From contig CAZZLC010000030.1 in assembly GCA_964655065.1 (NCBI GenBank), positions 19,420 to 83,419 on the forward strand: a stretch of 64,000 nt of DNA, in the 5' to 3' direction. This DNA comes from DRPG01 sp964655065. Lineage in GTDB: Bacteria > Myxococcota_A > UBA796 > GCA-2862545. Of this stretch, positions 36,409-44,043 are shown piece by piece; position 1 is the stretch's first letter; each line of letters begins with the position of its first letter. The notes beneath the pieces were generated by a model. The model was not told where the DNA came from. It was given only the letters and a program-made list of their open reading frames with translations, and did not search any database. Made by a program: the position numbers and the translations under genes.

Positions 36409-38838
36409 TTAGCCACCCCCGGCTGTGCCGCAACTGGAAATCCAGGCACTCAACCCTCGATGAACCTCAGCGTCGACCTTGCGGATCCAATCCAGTTCTT
36501 CAGCGCTGAACTCCAAGACTGACACCGGCTGTGGATCGACGAGCCCGGATACCCGGTCTCCCAAAGTGGCAATTTCGGCGGGAACGAACACCGAGAACGC
36601 GCGGCGGAGGTCGGGGAGCACCCGTCGGAAGGCCTCCTCGTCGAGCCGCTGGAGCGACTCGTCAACGGCAGCGAGGAGCCGGTCCGAGTGGACGAGCGTG
36701 CTGCGGGCGACTCGCAGCAGCCCCTCGAGGAACGCCCCTCCCTTCAGCACCTCCTCGGTCGGGCCCTGCAGGTACGCGCGCAGCGAGCCCACGACGTGGC
36801 GCTCCGAGACCGCCCCGAAGGTGAGCCGCAGCCCCTGGGCCGCCCCCCGGACCATGGGCTGGGCGGCGCCGTCGTCGCCGACCTCGGCGAGCCGATCGAG
36901 GAGGAGGCCGCGGTCCAGCTCGGCGCCCGGCGGCGGCGACACCCCGACCCGGACCAGCGACTGCAGCCGCGTGACGGTGGCGGTGGCCTCTTCGTCAGGC
37001 ACGTTGCGTACCGATGGCAGGGTGAGGCAGGCGCGGGTGAACAGAGCATCGGAGGCAAGAGCGATGCGAGCCTGCTCGTCGCGGCGGCCGAGGGCCTGGA
37101 GATAGCCGGCGAGGAGTCCGGTCTGGCCCAGGGCGTGGACCAGGTGATCGAAGGCGTCGTCCTCTGACGCCGCCGCGAGAAGCGCGTCGAGCCCCGGGGG
37201 AAGGAGGTCCGTCGACTGCGTCTGCGCGATGGCGGCCACCGCGGTCGCGACAGCGGCGACGTCGGTCCCCGCGCCACGAAGGTCCTCCAGAAGGGACGTG
37301 GCCGCGGCCTCGGCGATCGACGGCCCTCGATCCGAGAGCTCGACCAGGCGATCGTCGACCTCCTCCGTCCACGCGAAGGCCCAGGTCTCCGTCGTGAGGT
37401 CCAGCCGCTCGCCGGTGACCCAGTCCGGGCCCTTGTAGGGCCCATCGTGGTCAGGCAGCGTCCCGAGACAAGGGACCCCGAGCACCCGGCACCGGTGCAG
37501 GAACGCCGACTTTGGCTGGTGCTTGGGCTGCTTGTGGATGTCGCACCGCACCACCTTCTCGACCCCGGACACGTCCAGGCGGTGCTGCTTCGCCTGCGCG
37601 TAGTAGTCCTGGAGGAGCGGCGGCTGACCAGCCCCTTCGGCCACACGTCCCAGAGCGTCGCCCCGGAGCGCTTCGCGAACCGCCCGTCGCACCGCGGGCC
37701 CTGCCGTCCCGACGTCACCCTTGACGAAAGCGCTGGTCGCGGCGTCCTCGACGTCGCGAGCCGTCGGAGCTGGCTGCTCCCGGAGCGAGGCCAGTCCGCG
37801 GGCCACCCGAAGCGCTCCGACGGCGTCGGCGGTACCGAGGGCGAGCCCCTGGCCCCGGAGATCGTCGACCGTCCGTACGAGCGTCTCAAGCACTGCCTCC
37901 TCGTGGGGAGACGCCACCTCGCGGTGCGCAGCCGCGAACACCGCGTCACCGAAGGCCGGGCTCGGAGCGCCACGAGCGAGCCGGGTGAGCGCGCGGTGAG
38001 AGTGGGCGCACAACAGCGTCTTCGACTTGGAATCCGGCTTGCCGGGCGCCCGCTTCCCCTTCGTGAACGGGAGCGCCACGCTGTGGTAGGCGCCCGTGAC
38101 CACGAGCAGCTCACCATCGGGATGTGCCTTGCGGAGCTTGTCGATCCACCAGCGCATGTGGGCCTCGCGCAGCGCGTTCCCAGGATCGTCGTCCGTCCCG
38201 CCGAGATGACGCGCACACCAAGCGAACGTCAGAACCGCCCGCCGAAACGCCTCCGTGGCCGTCCCGAACGCCCCTGCCTCGAAGGTAGCGTCCCAGAACG
38301 CCTGAAAGGAGGGATGGCCAGTCCGGGCCGCCAGACGCTCGAAGTACCGGCTCTGCGCCAGTCCGCCGTCACTCGGCCGCTGCTCGAGCTGGTTCAACGT
38401 GGGAAGCTGCGCCTTGAGGGACGCATCGACGAAGTAGGTGGGAATGTCGTGGCGTCCCGCGGCCATCACGGCGCGGTACTCGGGGCCGTGCCCGACGAAC
38501 GGCCACCAACCTCGGAACCGCGCCGGGACGTCGGGAGACACCGAGAGGACGCCGTTCTGCCCGAGCTTGTTGCTCGTGTCGACCCAGCTCGAGAGGATGG
38601 TGACGGGAGGCACGGTGTCTTCGTGCCGTAGCCAGGGGATCAGGTCGTTCGCGTCGTCGGGGCCCTCGATGAGCACCGCAACGGGAGCGCGCTCCTCGAT
38701 CAGCCGCTCGACGTGGAACGCGCAGGCAGGACTGTAGTGCTTGACGCCCATCCAGACGATGCCGGGATCGTCGAGGACGGTCTGCACCCCTCCCGCCACG
38801 TCCTCGGGGGACGGCGCGAGTCGCTTGCGACGCGCCAC
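36409..38838 (-). CDS. DUF5682-like protein, partner of MoxR
   Basis: An 809-residue protein, GTG start 4 nt after the MoxR stop. The N-terminal domain has KHYSPACAFHVERL, VAVLIEGPDDANDLIPWL and TILSSW, the pattern of DUF5682 proteins and of the EreA/ChaN/TraB-like superfamily, where His and Glu residues build a metal or hydrolytic site. Histidines recur at GAYHSVALPF and CAHSHRAL. The C-terminal half is helical and repeat-like. DUF5682 genes are commonly found beside MoxR and VWA genes; activity is unknown. The assignment is from motif memory. Confidence 0.7.
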   Translation of the reverse strand: MARRKRLAPSPEDVAGGVQTVLDDPGIVWMGVKHYSPACAFHVERLIEERAPVAVLIEGPDDANDLIPWLRHEDTVPPVTILSSWVDTSNKLGQNGVLSVSPDVPARFRGWWPFVGHGPEYRAVMAAGRHDIPTYFVDASLKAQLPTLNQLEQRPSDGGLAQSRYFERLAARTGHPSFQAFWDATFEAGAFGTATEAFRRAVLTFAWCARHLGGTDDDPGNALREAHMRWWIDKLRKAHPDGELLVVTGAYHSVALPFTKGKRAPGKPDSKSKTLLCAHSHRALTRLARGAPSPAFGDAVFAAAHREVASPHEEAVLETLVRTVDDLRGQGLALGTADAVGALRVARGLASLREQPAPTARDVEDAATSAFVKGDVGTAGPAVRRAVREALRGDALGRVAEGAGQPPLLQDYYAQAKQHRLDVSGVEKVVRCDIHKQPKHQPKSAFLHRCRVLGVPCLGTLPDHDGPYKGPDWVTGERLDLTTETWAFAWTEEVDDRLVELSDRGPSIAEAAATSLLEDLRGAGTDVAAVATAVAAIAQTQSTDLLPPGLDALLAAASEDDAFDHLVHALGQTGLLAGYLQALGRRDEQARIALASDALFTRACLTLPSVRNVPDEEATATVTRLQSLVRVGVSPPPGAELDRGLLLDRLAEVGDDGAAQPMVRGAAQGLRLTFGAVSERHVVGSLRAYLQGPTEEVLKGGAFLEGLLRVARSTLVHSDRLLAAVDESLQRLDEEAFRRVLPDLRRAFSVFVPAEIATLGDRVSGLVDPQPVSVLEFSAEELDWIRKVDAEVHRGLSAWISSCGTAGGG

Positions 38839-38842
38839 CGGG

Positions 38843-39973
38843 TCAGATCCGGTCGCGAGCTGCGTAGTAGGCCTTCCACAGCCCCACGTCACGGGCCGCA
38901 CGGGGCTTGACCGCGACCTCGAAGTAGTCCTTCAGCACCTTGGCCTCGGCGTCGTCCTCCTTGGCCACGGTGCCCGCGAGCTGCATGACGACGTGAGCAG
39001 GCTCCACCACCTGCTCGCCGAAGAAGGCGGCGTGAAGAACCGCATTCTGCCCGACGGCCACCGCTTCCGCGGTCGACATCGCGGTCGCCGGGCGCGACAG
39101 CTGGGTCCCGTCGGTCGCTCTGCCGTCGCGCAGCTCGTGGAACGTCGTGACGAGCAGCTCGAGAACCCCTTCGTCGAGCGCGACGCTCGCGGCCGGCGTC
39201 CGGGCGACCCGCTGCTCGACCTGGGCGCGGACGACGTCCATCTCCTGCTGCAGATCCGCGATCGGCGGCACCGTCTCGAAGTGGAACCGGCGCTTCAAGG
39301 CGGCGCTCATCTCGTGCACGCCGCGGTCTCTCGTGTTGGCGGTCGCGATCACGTTGAACCCGGGCCGCGCGAGCACGAGCCCGGCGTCACCCGCGAGCTC
39401 GGGCACGAGCAAGAGCTTCTCGGAGAGTGCCTGAAGCAGGGTGTCCTGGACCTCGTGAGGCGCCCGGGTGATCTCCTCGAAGCGCACCATGGCACCGCGC
39501 CGCATGCCCTCGTAGAGCGGGGCCGGCACGAGCGCGCGCTCCGACGGCCCCTCGGCGAGCAGCAGCGCGTAGTTCCAGGCATACTTGATCTGGTCCTCGG
39601 TGAGCCCCGCGGTTCCCTGGATGGTGTACCGGGACGTCCCGCTGATCGCGGCCGCGAGGTGCTCGGACAGCCAGCTCTTGGCCGTCCCTGGCTCTCCGAT
39701 GAGCAACAGGGCGCGATCGCTCGCGAGCGTGGTGATCGCACGCTGGATCAGCACGTCGTGGCCGACGACCTTGCGCTCGACCATCGTCTCGTGCTCGGCA
39801 CCGGAGTCGTCGGTCCAGCGGATCGGGGCGGTGTCCCCGACCACGAATCTCCACACCGCCTTCGGTGAGAGCTGCCAGCCTTCCGGGCGTGGCCGGTCGT
39901 CGGTGGCCTTCAGGGCGTCGAGCTCGGCTTGCCAGCGTCGCTCCGCGGGCAGTCGGATGGCGTCCACGATCAC
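38843..39973 (-). CDS. MoxR-family AAA+ ATPase
   Basis: A 376-residue ATPase. Walker A is GEPGTAKS (93-100). The Walker B region reads MVRFEEITRAPHEVQDTLL (about 162-180), where the first acidic residue of the usual FIDEI is shifted. Sensor 1 is VIATANTRDRG, followed by ALKRRF as the arginine-finger region. MoxR proteins act with VWA partners as chaperone or metal-insertion machines. GTG start 7 nt after the nadB stop; DUF5682 gene follows after 4 nt, so nadB-moxR-DUF5682 form one transcript. Confidence 0.87.
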   Translation of the reverse strand: MIVDAIRLPAERRWQAELDALKATDDRPRPEGWQLSPKAVWRFVVGDTAPIRWTDDSGAEHETMVERKVVGHDVLIQRAITTLASDRALLLIGEPGTAKSWLSEHLAAAISGTSRYTIQGTAGLTEDQIKYAWNYALLLAEGPSERALVPAPLYEGMRRGAMVRFEEITRAPHEVQDTLLQALSEKLLLVPELAGDAGLVLARPGFNVIATANTRDRGVHEMSAALKRRFHFETVPPIADLQQEMDVVRAQVEQRVARTPAASVALDEGVLELLVTTFHELRDGRATDGTQLSRPATAMSTAEAVAVGQNAVLHAAFFGEQVVEPAHVVMQLAGTVAKEDDAEAKVLKDYFEVAVKPRAARDVGLWKAYYAARDRI

Positions 39974-39980
39974 GCTCTCG

Positions 39981-41597
39981 TCAGAACCAGCGCTCGACCA
40001 CGGTGTCGTCGAGGAACCGAGCGTCGGATTCGGGGAAGTCCAGGTTGAAGTGGAGCCCGCGGCTCTCGCGCCGACGCAGTGCGCACTTGATGATCACGTC
40101 GGCAACGTTCACGAGGTTGCGCAGCTCGACCAGCTCACCGGTGAGCTTGAAGTCCCAGTAGTAGCTGTTGACCTCGTCCTTCACCAGCCGGATGCGCCGC
40201 AGCGCGCGCTTCAGCCGCCGGTGGGTGCGCACGATGCCCACATAGTTCCACATGAACGCCCGGATCTCCTTCCAGGTCTGCTGGATGACGACGAGCTCGT
40301 CCGACGTGGTCGCCGAGCCGTGATCCCACTCGGGGATGGTCGCACAGCAGTCGAGGCCGGGCAGCCGTTCGATACAGGTCCTGGCTGCGTGGTGGGCGAA
40401 GACCAGCGCCTCCAGCAGGCTGTTCGAGGCGAGCCGGTTGGCGCCGTGGAGCCCCGTGCACGAGACCTCGCCGATCGCGAACAGGTTCCGGATCGAGCTC
40501 TCGCCGTTGAGCTTGGTCTGCACACCGCCACAGAGGTAGTGCGCGGCAGGCACGACGGGGATGGGCTGGGTCGACATGTCGATGCCGAGCGACCGCAGCT
40601 TGGCGTCGATGTTGGGGAACCGGTGCTCCGACTGCTCGCGGGAGAGGTGGGTCATGTCGAGGTAGACACAGTCCAGCCCACGCCGCTTGAGCTGGTCGTC
40701 GATCGCCCGGGCCACGATGTCGCGCGGGGCGAGCTCCTCTCGCGGGTCGACCTCGGGCATGAACCGGGTGCCGTCGGGTAGCACGAGCTTGCCGCCCTCA
40801 CCGCGGAGGGCCTCCGAGATGAGGAAGTGGTGCTCCTTGTCGTGGTAGAGGCAGGTGGGGTGGAACTGAACGAACTCCATGTTCGCGATGCGCGCCCCGG
40901 CTCGCCACGCCATCGCGAGGCCATCGCCCGTCGCAATCTCGGGGTTCGTCGTGTACTTGTAGACCTTGCCTGCCCCCCCGGTGGCGAGCACCGTCGCTCT
41001 GGCTGCGATCGCCTCGACCGCTCCGGGGCCGCGCCGCAGGTCGAGGACATAGGCGCCGAGGACGCGGTCGTCTTCGGGCGGGACCTCTTGCTGGCGCCGC
41101 GCGAGCCAGCGCTCCGTCACGAGATCGACGGCCATGTAGTGGTCGACGATCTCGATGTTGGGATGTGCCACGCAGGCCGCGTTGAGCGCCCTGACGATCT
41201 CCTGACCCGTGAAGTCGGCTGCGTGGAGGATTCGCCGGTGGCTGTGCCCGCCCTCGCGGTGCAGGTCGTAGGCGTGGGGGTCGGCGTCGCTCCGGGTGAA
41301 CTGCGCGCCCACCTCGATCAGCTCTCGCACCCTGTCCGGTCCTTCCCGGACCGTCTGGTACACCGCCTCGCCGCGACACAATCCCGCGCCCGCCACGAAG
41401 GTGTCGCGCACGTGGTGCTCGTACGCGTCGTCATCGGACCAGACCGCGGCGATTCCGCCCTGGGCGTACCAGCTGTTGCTCTCCCGAGGCACCGTCTTGG
41501 TGAGCACGAGCACCTTGCCGTGCTCGGCCGCCCGGAGCGCAAACCACATCCCCGCCACGCCGGAGCCGATGACGAGGAAGTCGGTCTGTCGTGCGAT
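39981..41597 (-). CDS. nadB: L-aspartate oxidase, apparent ATC start
   Basis: A 538-residue FAD enzyme oxidising aspartate to iminoaspartate in NAD synthesis. Visible are NSWYAQGGIAAV, ATGGAGKVYKYTT, HFLISEALRGEGG and VPAAHYLCGGV, all typical of NadB. The first in-frame ATG/GTG (41558) would delete most of the FAD-binding motif DFLVIGSGVAGMWFA. Upstream there is no ATG, GTG or TTG; instead GGAGGT sits 5 nt before an in-frame ATC (41595-41597), which restores the motif and gives the family length (about 540). An AUC start or a base error is inferred. Confidence 0.88.
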   Translation of the reverse strand: MARQTDFLVIGSGVAGMWFALRAAEHGKVLVLTKTVPRESNSWYAQGGIAAVWSDDDAYEHHVRDTFVAGAGLCRGEAVYQTVREGPDRVRELIEVGAQFTRSDADPHAYDLHREGGHSHRRILHAADFTGQEIVRALNAACVAHPNIEIVDHYMAVDLVTERWLARRQQEVPPEDDRVLGAYVLDLRRGPGAVEAIAARATVLATGGAGKVYKYTTNPEIATGDGLAMAWRAGARIANMEFVQFHPTCLYHDKEHHFLISEALRGEGGKLVLPDGTRFMPEVDPREELAPRDIVARAIDDQLKRRGLDCVYLDMTHLSREQSEHRFPNIDAKLRSLGIDMSTQPIPVVPAAHYLCGGVQTKLNGESSIRNLFAIGEVSCTGLHGANRLASNSLLEALVFAHHAARTCIERLPGLDCCATIPEWDHGSATTSDELVVIQQTWKEIRAFMWNYVGIVRTHRRLKRALRRIRLVKDEVNSYYWDFKLTGELVELRNLVNVADVIIKCALRRRESRGLHFNLDFPESDARFLDDTVVERWF

Positions 41598-41644
41598 GGC
41601 GCACCTCCATCGGGACCGATAACGTCGGCGCGGAGGCTCTGCTC

Positions 41645-42184
41645 TTGCTGCGCTACCTCCCCAACGCGATCACCATCACCCGGGGGGCGTGCGGACCCAT
41701 CGTCGCCTGGCTCATGATCGGCCCGGGCGAGAACCTCGTTGCCTTCTGGGTGTTCCTCTTCGCGATCGTGACGGACCTGCTCGACGGCTGGGCAGCGCGC
41801 CTCCTGGACGCCTTCCACCCCGCGGGCCTGTGGCTCGACCCTCTCGCGGACAAGGTGCTGACCGACTCCTGCTGGGTGGCGCTCGGCTGGGTCGGCTTTG
41901 CGCCCGTGTGGTTGTGCGTGGCGATGGTGGCCCGCGACGCGCTCGTTGTCGCCGTGTGGGCCTGCGTTTGGCTGCGTGGCCTCGAGCTTCAGTGGACGCC
42001 ACGTCCGCTCGGCCAGGTGATGGTGTCCTTCGAAGGGGTCGCGATCTGCGTGCTCCTGTTTCACGGTCCCTGGCTGAACACCCACTGGCCGACGGTGGGC
42101 ACGGTGATCGGCACCATCAGCCTGGCTCTCTCCGTGATCTCGCTCCTCGAGTACGCCCTGGAAGGCCCGGAGGCCGCAACGTGA
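41645..42184 (+). CDS. CDP-alcohol phosphatidyltransferase (first of pair)
   Basis: A 179-residue membrane enzyme. The family motif D-x2-DG-x2-AR-x8-G-x3-D-x3-D is complete: DLLDGWAAR, then GLWLDPLADK. About five to six hydrophobic helices. It probably transfers a phosphatidyl group to glycerol phosphate or another alcohol, as in PgsA, but the alcohol cannot be read from sequence. TTG 41645 was chosen because GGAGG lies 8 nt upstream; a longer GTG form from 41591 would overlap nadB. Its stop overlaps the next gene by 4 nt. Confidence 0.8.
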   Translation: MLRYLPNAITITRGACGPIVAWLMIGPGENLVAFWVFLFAIVTDLLDGWAARLLDAFHPAGLWLDPLADKVLTDSCWVALGWVGFAPVWLCVAMVARDALVVAVWACVWLRGLELQWTPRPLGQVMVSFEGVAICVLLFHGPWLNTHWPTVGTVIGTISLALSVISLLEYALEGPEAAT

Positions 42185-42774
42185 GCTCACGCCCGCCCAT
42201 CCACCCGAACGTCGTCACGGCCGCGCGCATCCCGCTGGCCCCCGTAGCCGTCGGCTTCATGCTGCTCGACACGCCGACCGGCATCGTCGTCGCCACCGTG
42301 CTCGCCCTGTTGCTCGAAGCCACCGACATCCTGGATGGCCAGATCGCCCGTCGCTACGGGCTGGTCACCGCGTTCGGCAAGCTCTTCGATCCCTTCTCCG
42401 ACGCCGTCACTCGCTACACGCTCTTCCTCGGCATGTACGCCATCGGGGTTGCCGATCTGTGGATGCTGGTCGCGATCTTCTTCCGCGACTCCTCCGTGTC
42501 CTTCTTCCGCTCGGTGGCCGCGGTCCGCAACGTCGTCGTCGCGGCACGATTCTCGGGCAAGCTGAAGGCCGTCGTGCAGGGCGTGGGGACCCAACTCATC
42601 TTCGTCAGCCTGCTGATCGCCAAGCTCGCCCCGGACTGGGGGCTCCCCGAGAGCACCCCGAACGTGATCATGTGGGTGGTCACGCTGGTCACGCTCGGCT
42701 CGCTCGTCGATTACTTCGTCGGCAACCTGCCCATCCTCCGGGCTGCGTGGAACGACGAGGCGGTGGCGCCATGA
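42181..42774 (+). CDS. CDP-alcohol phosphatidyltransferase (second of pair)
   Basis: A 197-residue membrane enzyme, GTG start overlapping the previous stop (GTGA). The CDP-alcohol motif is complete: DILDGQIAR, then GKLFDPFSD. The N-terminus PNVVTAARIPLAP resembles PgsA (phosphatidylglycerophosphate synthase). Helices follow at regular intervals. It differs clearly from its neighbour outside the motif, so the two probably use different acceptor alcohols. Its stop overlaps pyrD by 4 nt. Confidence 0.8.
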   Translation: MSSRPPIHPNVVTAARIPLAPVAVGFMLLDTPTGIVVATVLALLLEATDILDGQIARRYGLVTAFGKLFDPFSDAVTRYTLFLGMYAIGVADLWMLVAIFFRDSSVSFFRSVAAVRNVVVAARFSGKLKAVVQGVGTQLIFVSLLIAKLAPDWGLPESTPNVIMWVVTLVTLGSLVDYFVGNLPILRAAWNDEAVAP

Positions 42775-43805
42775 ACGTCGACGGTGTCTGGCCCTGGATC
42801 CGGCCGCTGGTGTTCGCGCTCGCGGCCGAACCCGCCCACGATCTCGCGATGCGTACCGTACGGGTCCTCGGCTCGACCGTGGGCCCGCTGCTCGACGAGC
42901 CCTCGCCTCCCGGGCTCGACGTGCGGCTGGGGCCACTGACGCTGCCGAATCCCGTCGGCCTCGCCGCGGGGCTCGACAAGGACGGAGTGGGCGTCGACTT
43001 CTGGCCGACCCTGGGGTTCGGGTTCGTCGAGGTGGGTACGGTGACTGCCTACCCCCAGCCCGGCAACCCACGTCCCCGGCTGTTCCGGTTCCCCGAGGCG
43101 CGGGCGCTGGTCAACCGCCTGGGGTTCAACAACGAGGGTTCGGAGGCGCTCGCGGGGCGGCTGCGAGCGCTTCGTCAGGCAGGACGATGGCCCCGCGTGC
43201 CCATCGGGGCCAACATCGGCAAGAGCAAGGTGACTCCGCTCGACGAGGCTCCCGCTGACTACGCTATGTCGGCTCGACGCCTCGGCGGACTCGTGGACTG
43301 GTTCACGGTGAACGTGAGCTCCCCGAACACCGAGGGTCTACGCAAGCTGCAGGACGCCGACTCGCTCGGACAGGTCCTCGACGCCGTCCTCGTCGAAGCT
43401 CGCGACACGCCGGTCCTGGTGAAGCTGGCTCCCGACCTGACCGACGAGGCGATCCACGACGCGGTGGGAATCGCCAAGAAGGCAGGGGTCACCGGAATCG
43501 TGGCCACCAACACCACCATCACCCGCCCCGGCGTCACCACGACCGAGGCCGGAGGACTCTCGGGGCGTCCGCTGTGGACGCTCGCGAGGGACCGCATTGC
43601 GGCGGTGGTCGCGGCGGCGGACGGTCTGCCGGTGGTCGGCGTCGGCGGGATCGAGACGGCATCGCAGATCGCGGAGCTCCTCGAGCTCGGTTGCACCGCG
43701 ATCCAGCTCTACACGTCGTTCGTCTACGAGGGGCCCGGACTCCCGCGTCGCCTGACCCGCGCGCTGGCCGCCCGGAGGGATCGCATCCGGTGGCCGGAGC
43801 CTTGA
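42771..43805 (+). CDS. pyrD: Dihydroorotate dehydrogenase (quinone)
   Basis: A 344-residue class 2 enzyme oxidising dihydroorotate to orotate in pyrimidine synthesis, using quinone. The N-terminal helix (VDGVWPWIRPLVFALAAE) is the membrane-association segment of class 2. NPVGLAAGLDKDG and NVSSPNTEGLRKLQ mark the FMN barrel, with the class 2 catalytic serine in NVSSPNT. GVGGIETASQ binds FMN phosphate. The ATG overlaps the preceding stop (ATGA), making the last protein gene of a coupled trio before tRNA-Gly. Confidence 0.95.
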   Translation: MNVDGVWPWIRPLVFALAAEPAHDLAMRTVRVLGSTVGPLLDEPSPPGLDVRLGPLTLPNPVGLAAGLDKDGVGVDFWPTLGFGFVEVGTVTAYPQPGNPRPRLFRFPEARALVNRLGFNNEGSEALAGRLRALRQAGRWPRVPIGANIGKSKVTPLDEAPADYAMSARRLGGLVDWFTVNVSSPNTEGLRKLQDADSLGQVLDAVLVEARDTPVLVKLAPDLTDEAIHDAVGIAKKAGVTGIVATNTTITRPGVTTTEAGGLSGRPLWTLARDRIAAVVAAADGLPVVGVGGIETASQIAELLELGCTAIQLYTSFVYEGPGLPRRLTRALAARRDRIRWPEP

Positions 43806-43829
43806 CGGCCCCGCGCCGCCAGTTACTAT
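43802..43829 (+). promoter_or_regulatory. Promoter of tRNA-Gly
   Basis: TTGACG (43802-43807), 16-bp spacer, TACTAT (43824-43829). The predicted start falls a few bases before the tRNA 5' end at 43840. The -35 overlaps the pyrD stop codon. It is very similar to the promoter at 28571-28598. Confidence 0.65.
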
Positions 43830-43839
43830 TCGACCTGCT

Positions 43840-43911
43840 GCGGGTGTAGCTCAGTGGTAGAGCCCCACGTTGCCAACGTGGCTGTCGTCAGTTCGAATCT
43901 GATCACCCGCT
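43840..43911 (+). tRNA. tRNA-Gly (anticodon GCC)
   Basis: A complete cloverleaf. The acceptor arm GCGGGTG (43840-43846) pairs perfectly with CACCCGC (43904-43910). The D stem is GCTC/GAGC. The anticodon stem CCACG/CGTGG encloses loop TTGCCAA with anticodon GCC at 43872-43874. The T arm GTCAG/CTGAT has loop TTCGAAT. Discriminator T at 43911; the 3' CCA is not encoded. GCC reads the GGC and GGT codons, heavily used in this GC-rich genome. Confidence 0.96.
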
Positions 43912-44043
43912 CTCTTCCCCCTTCCCTCCCCTCATCGCGCACTATCCACAGCGCACCGACGCCCGAAATCGGCCAAACGGCTCGAGCGGCGGCGTACACC
44001 CCGGAATCCGGGCGCTCGAAACGCGCGTACCGGCTGGAAACAG

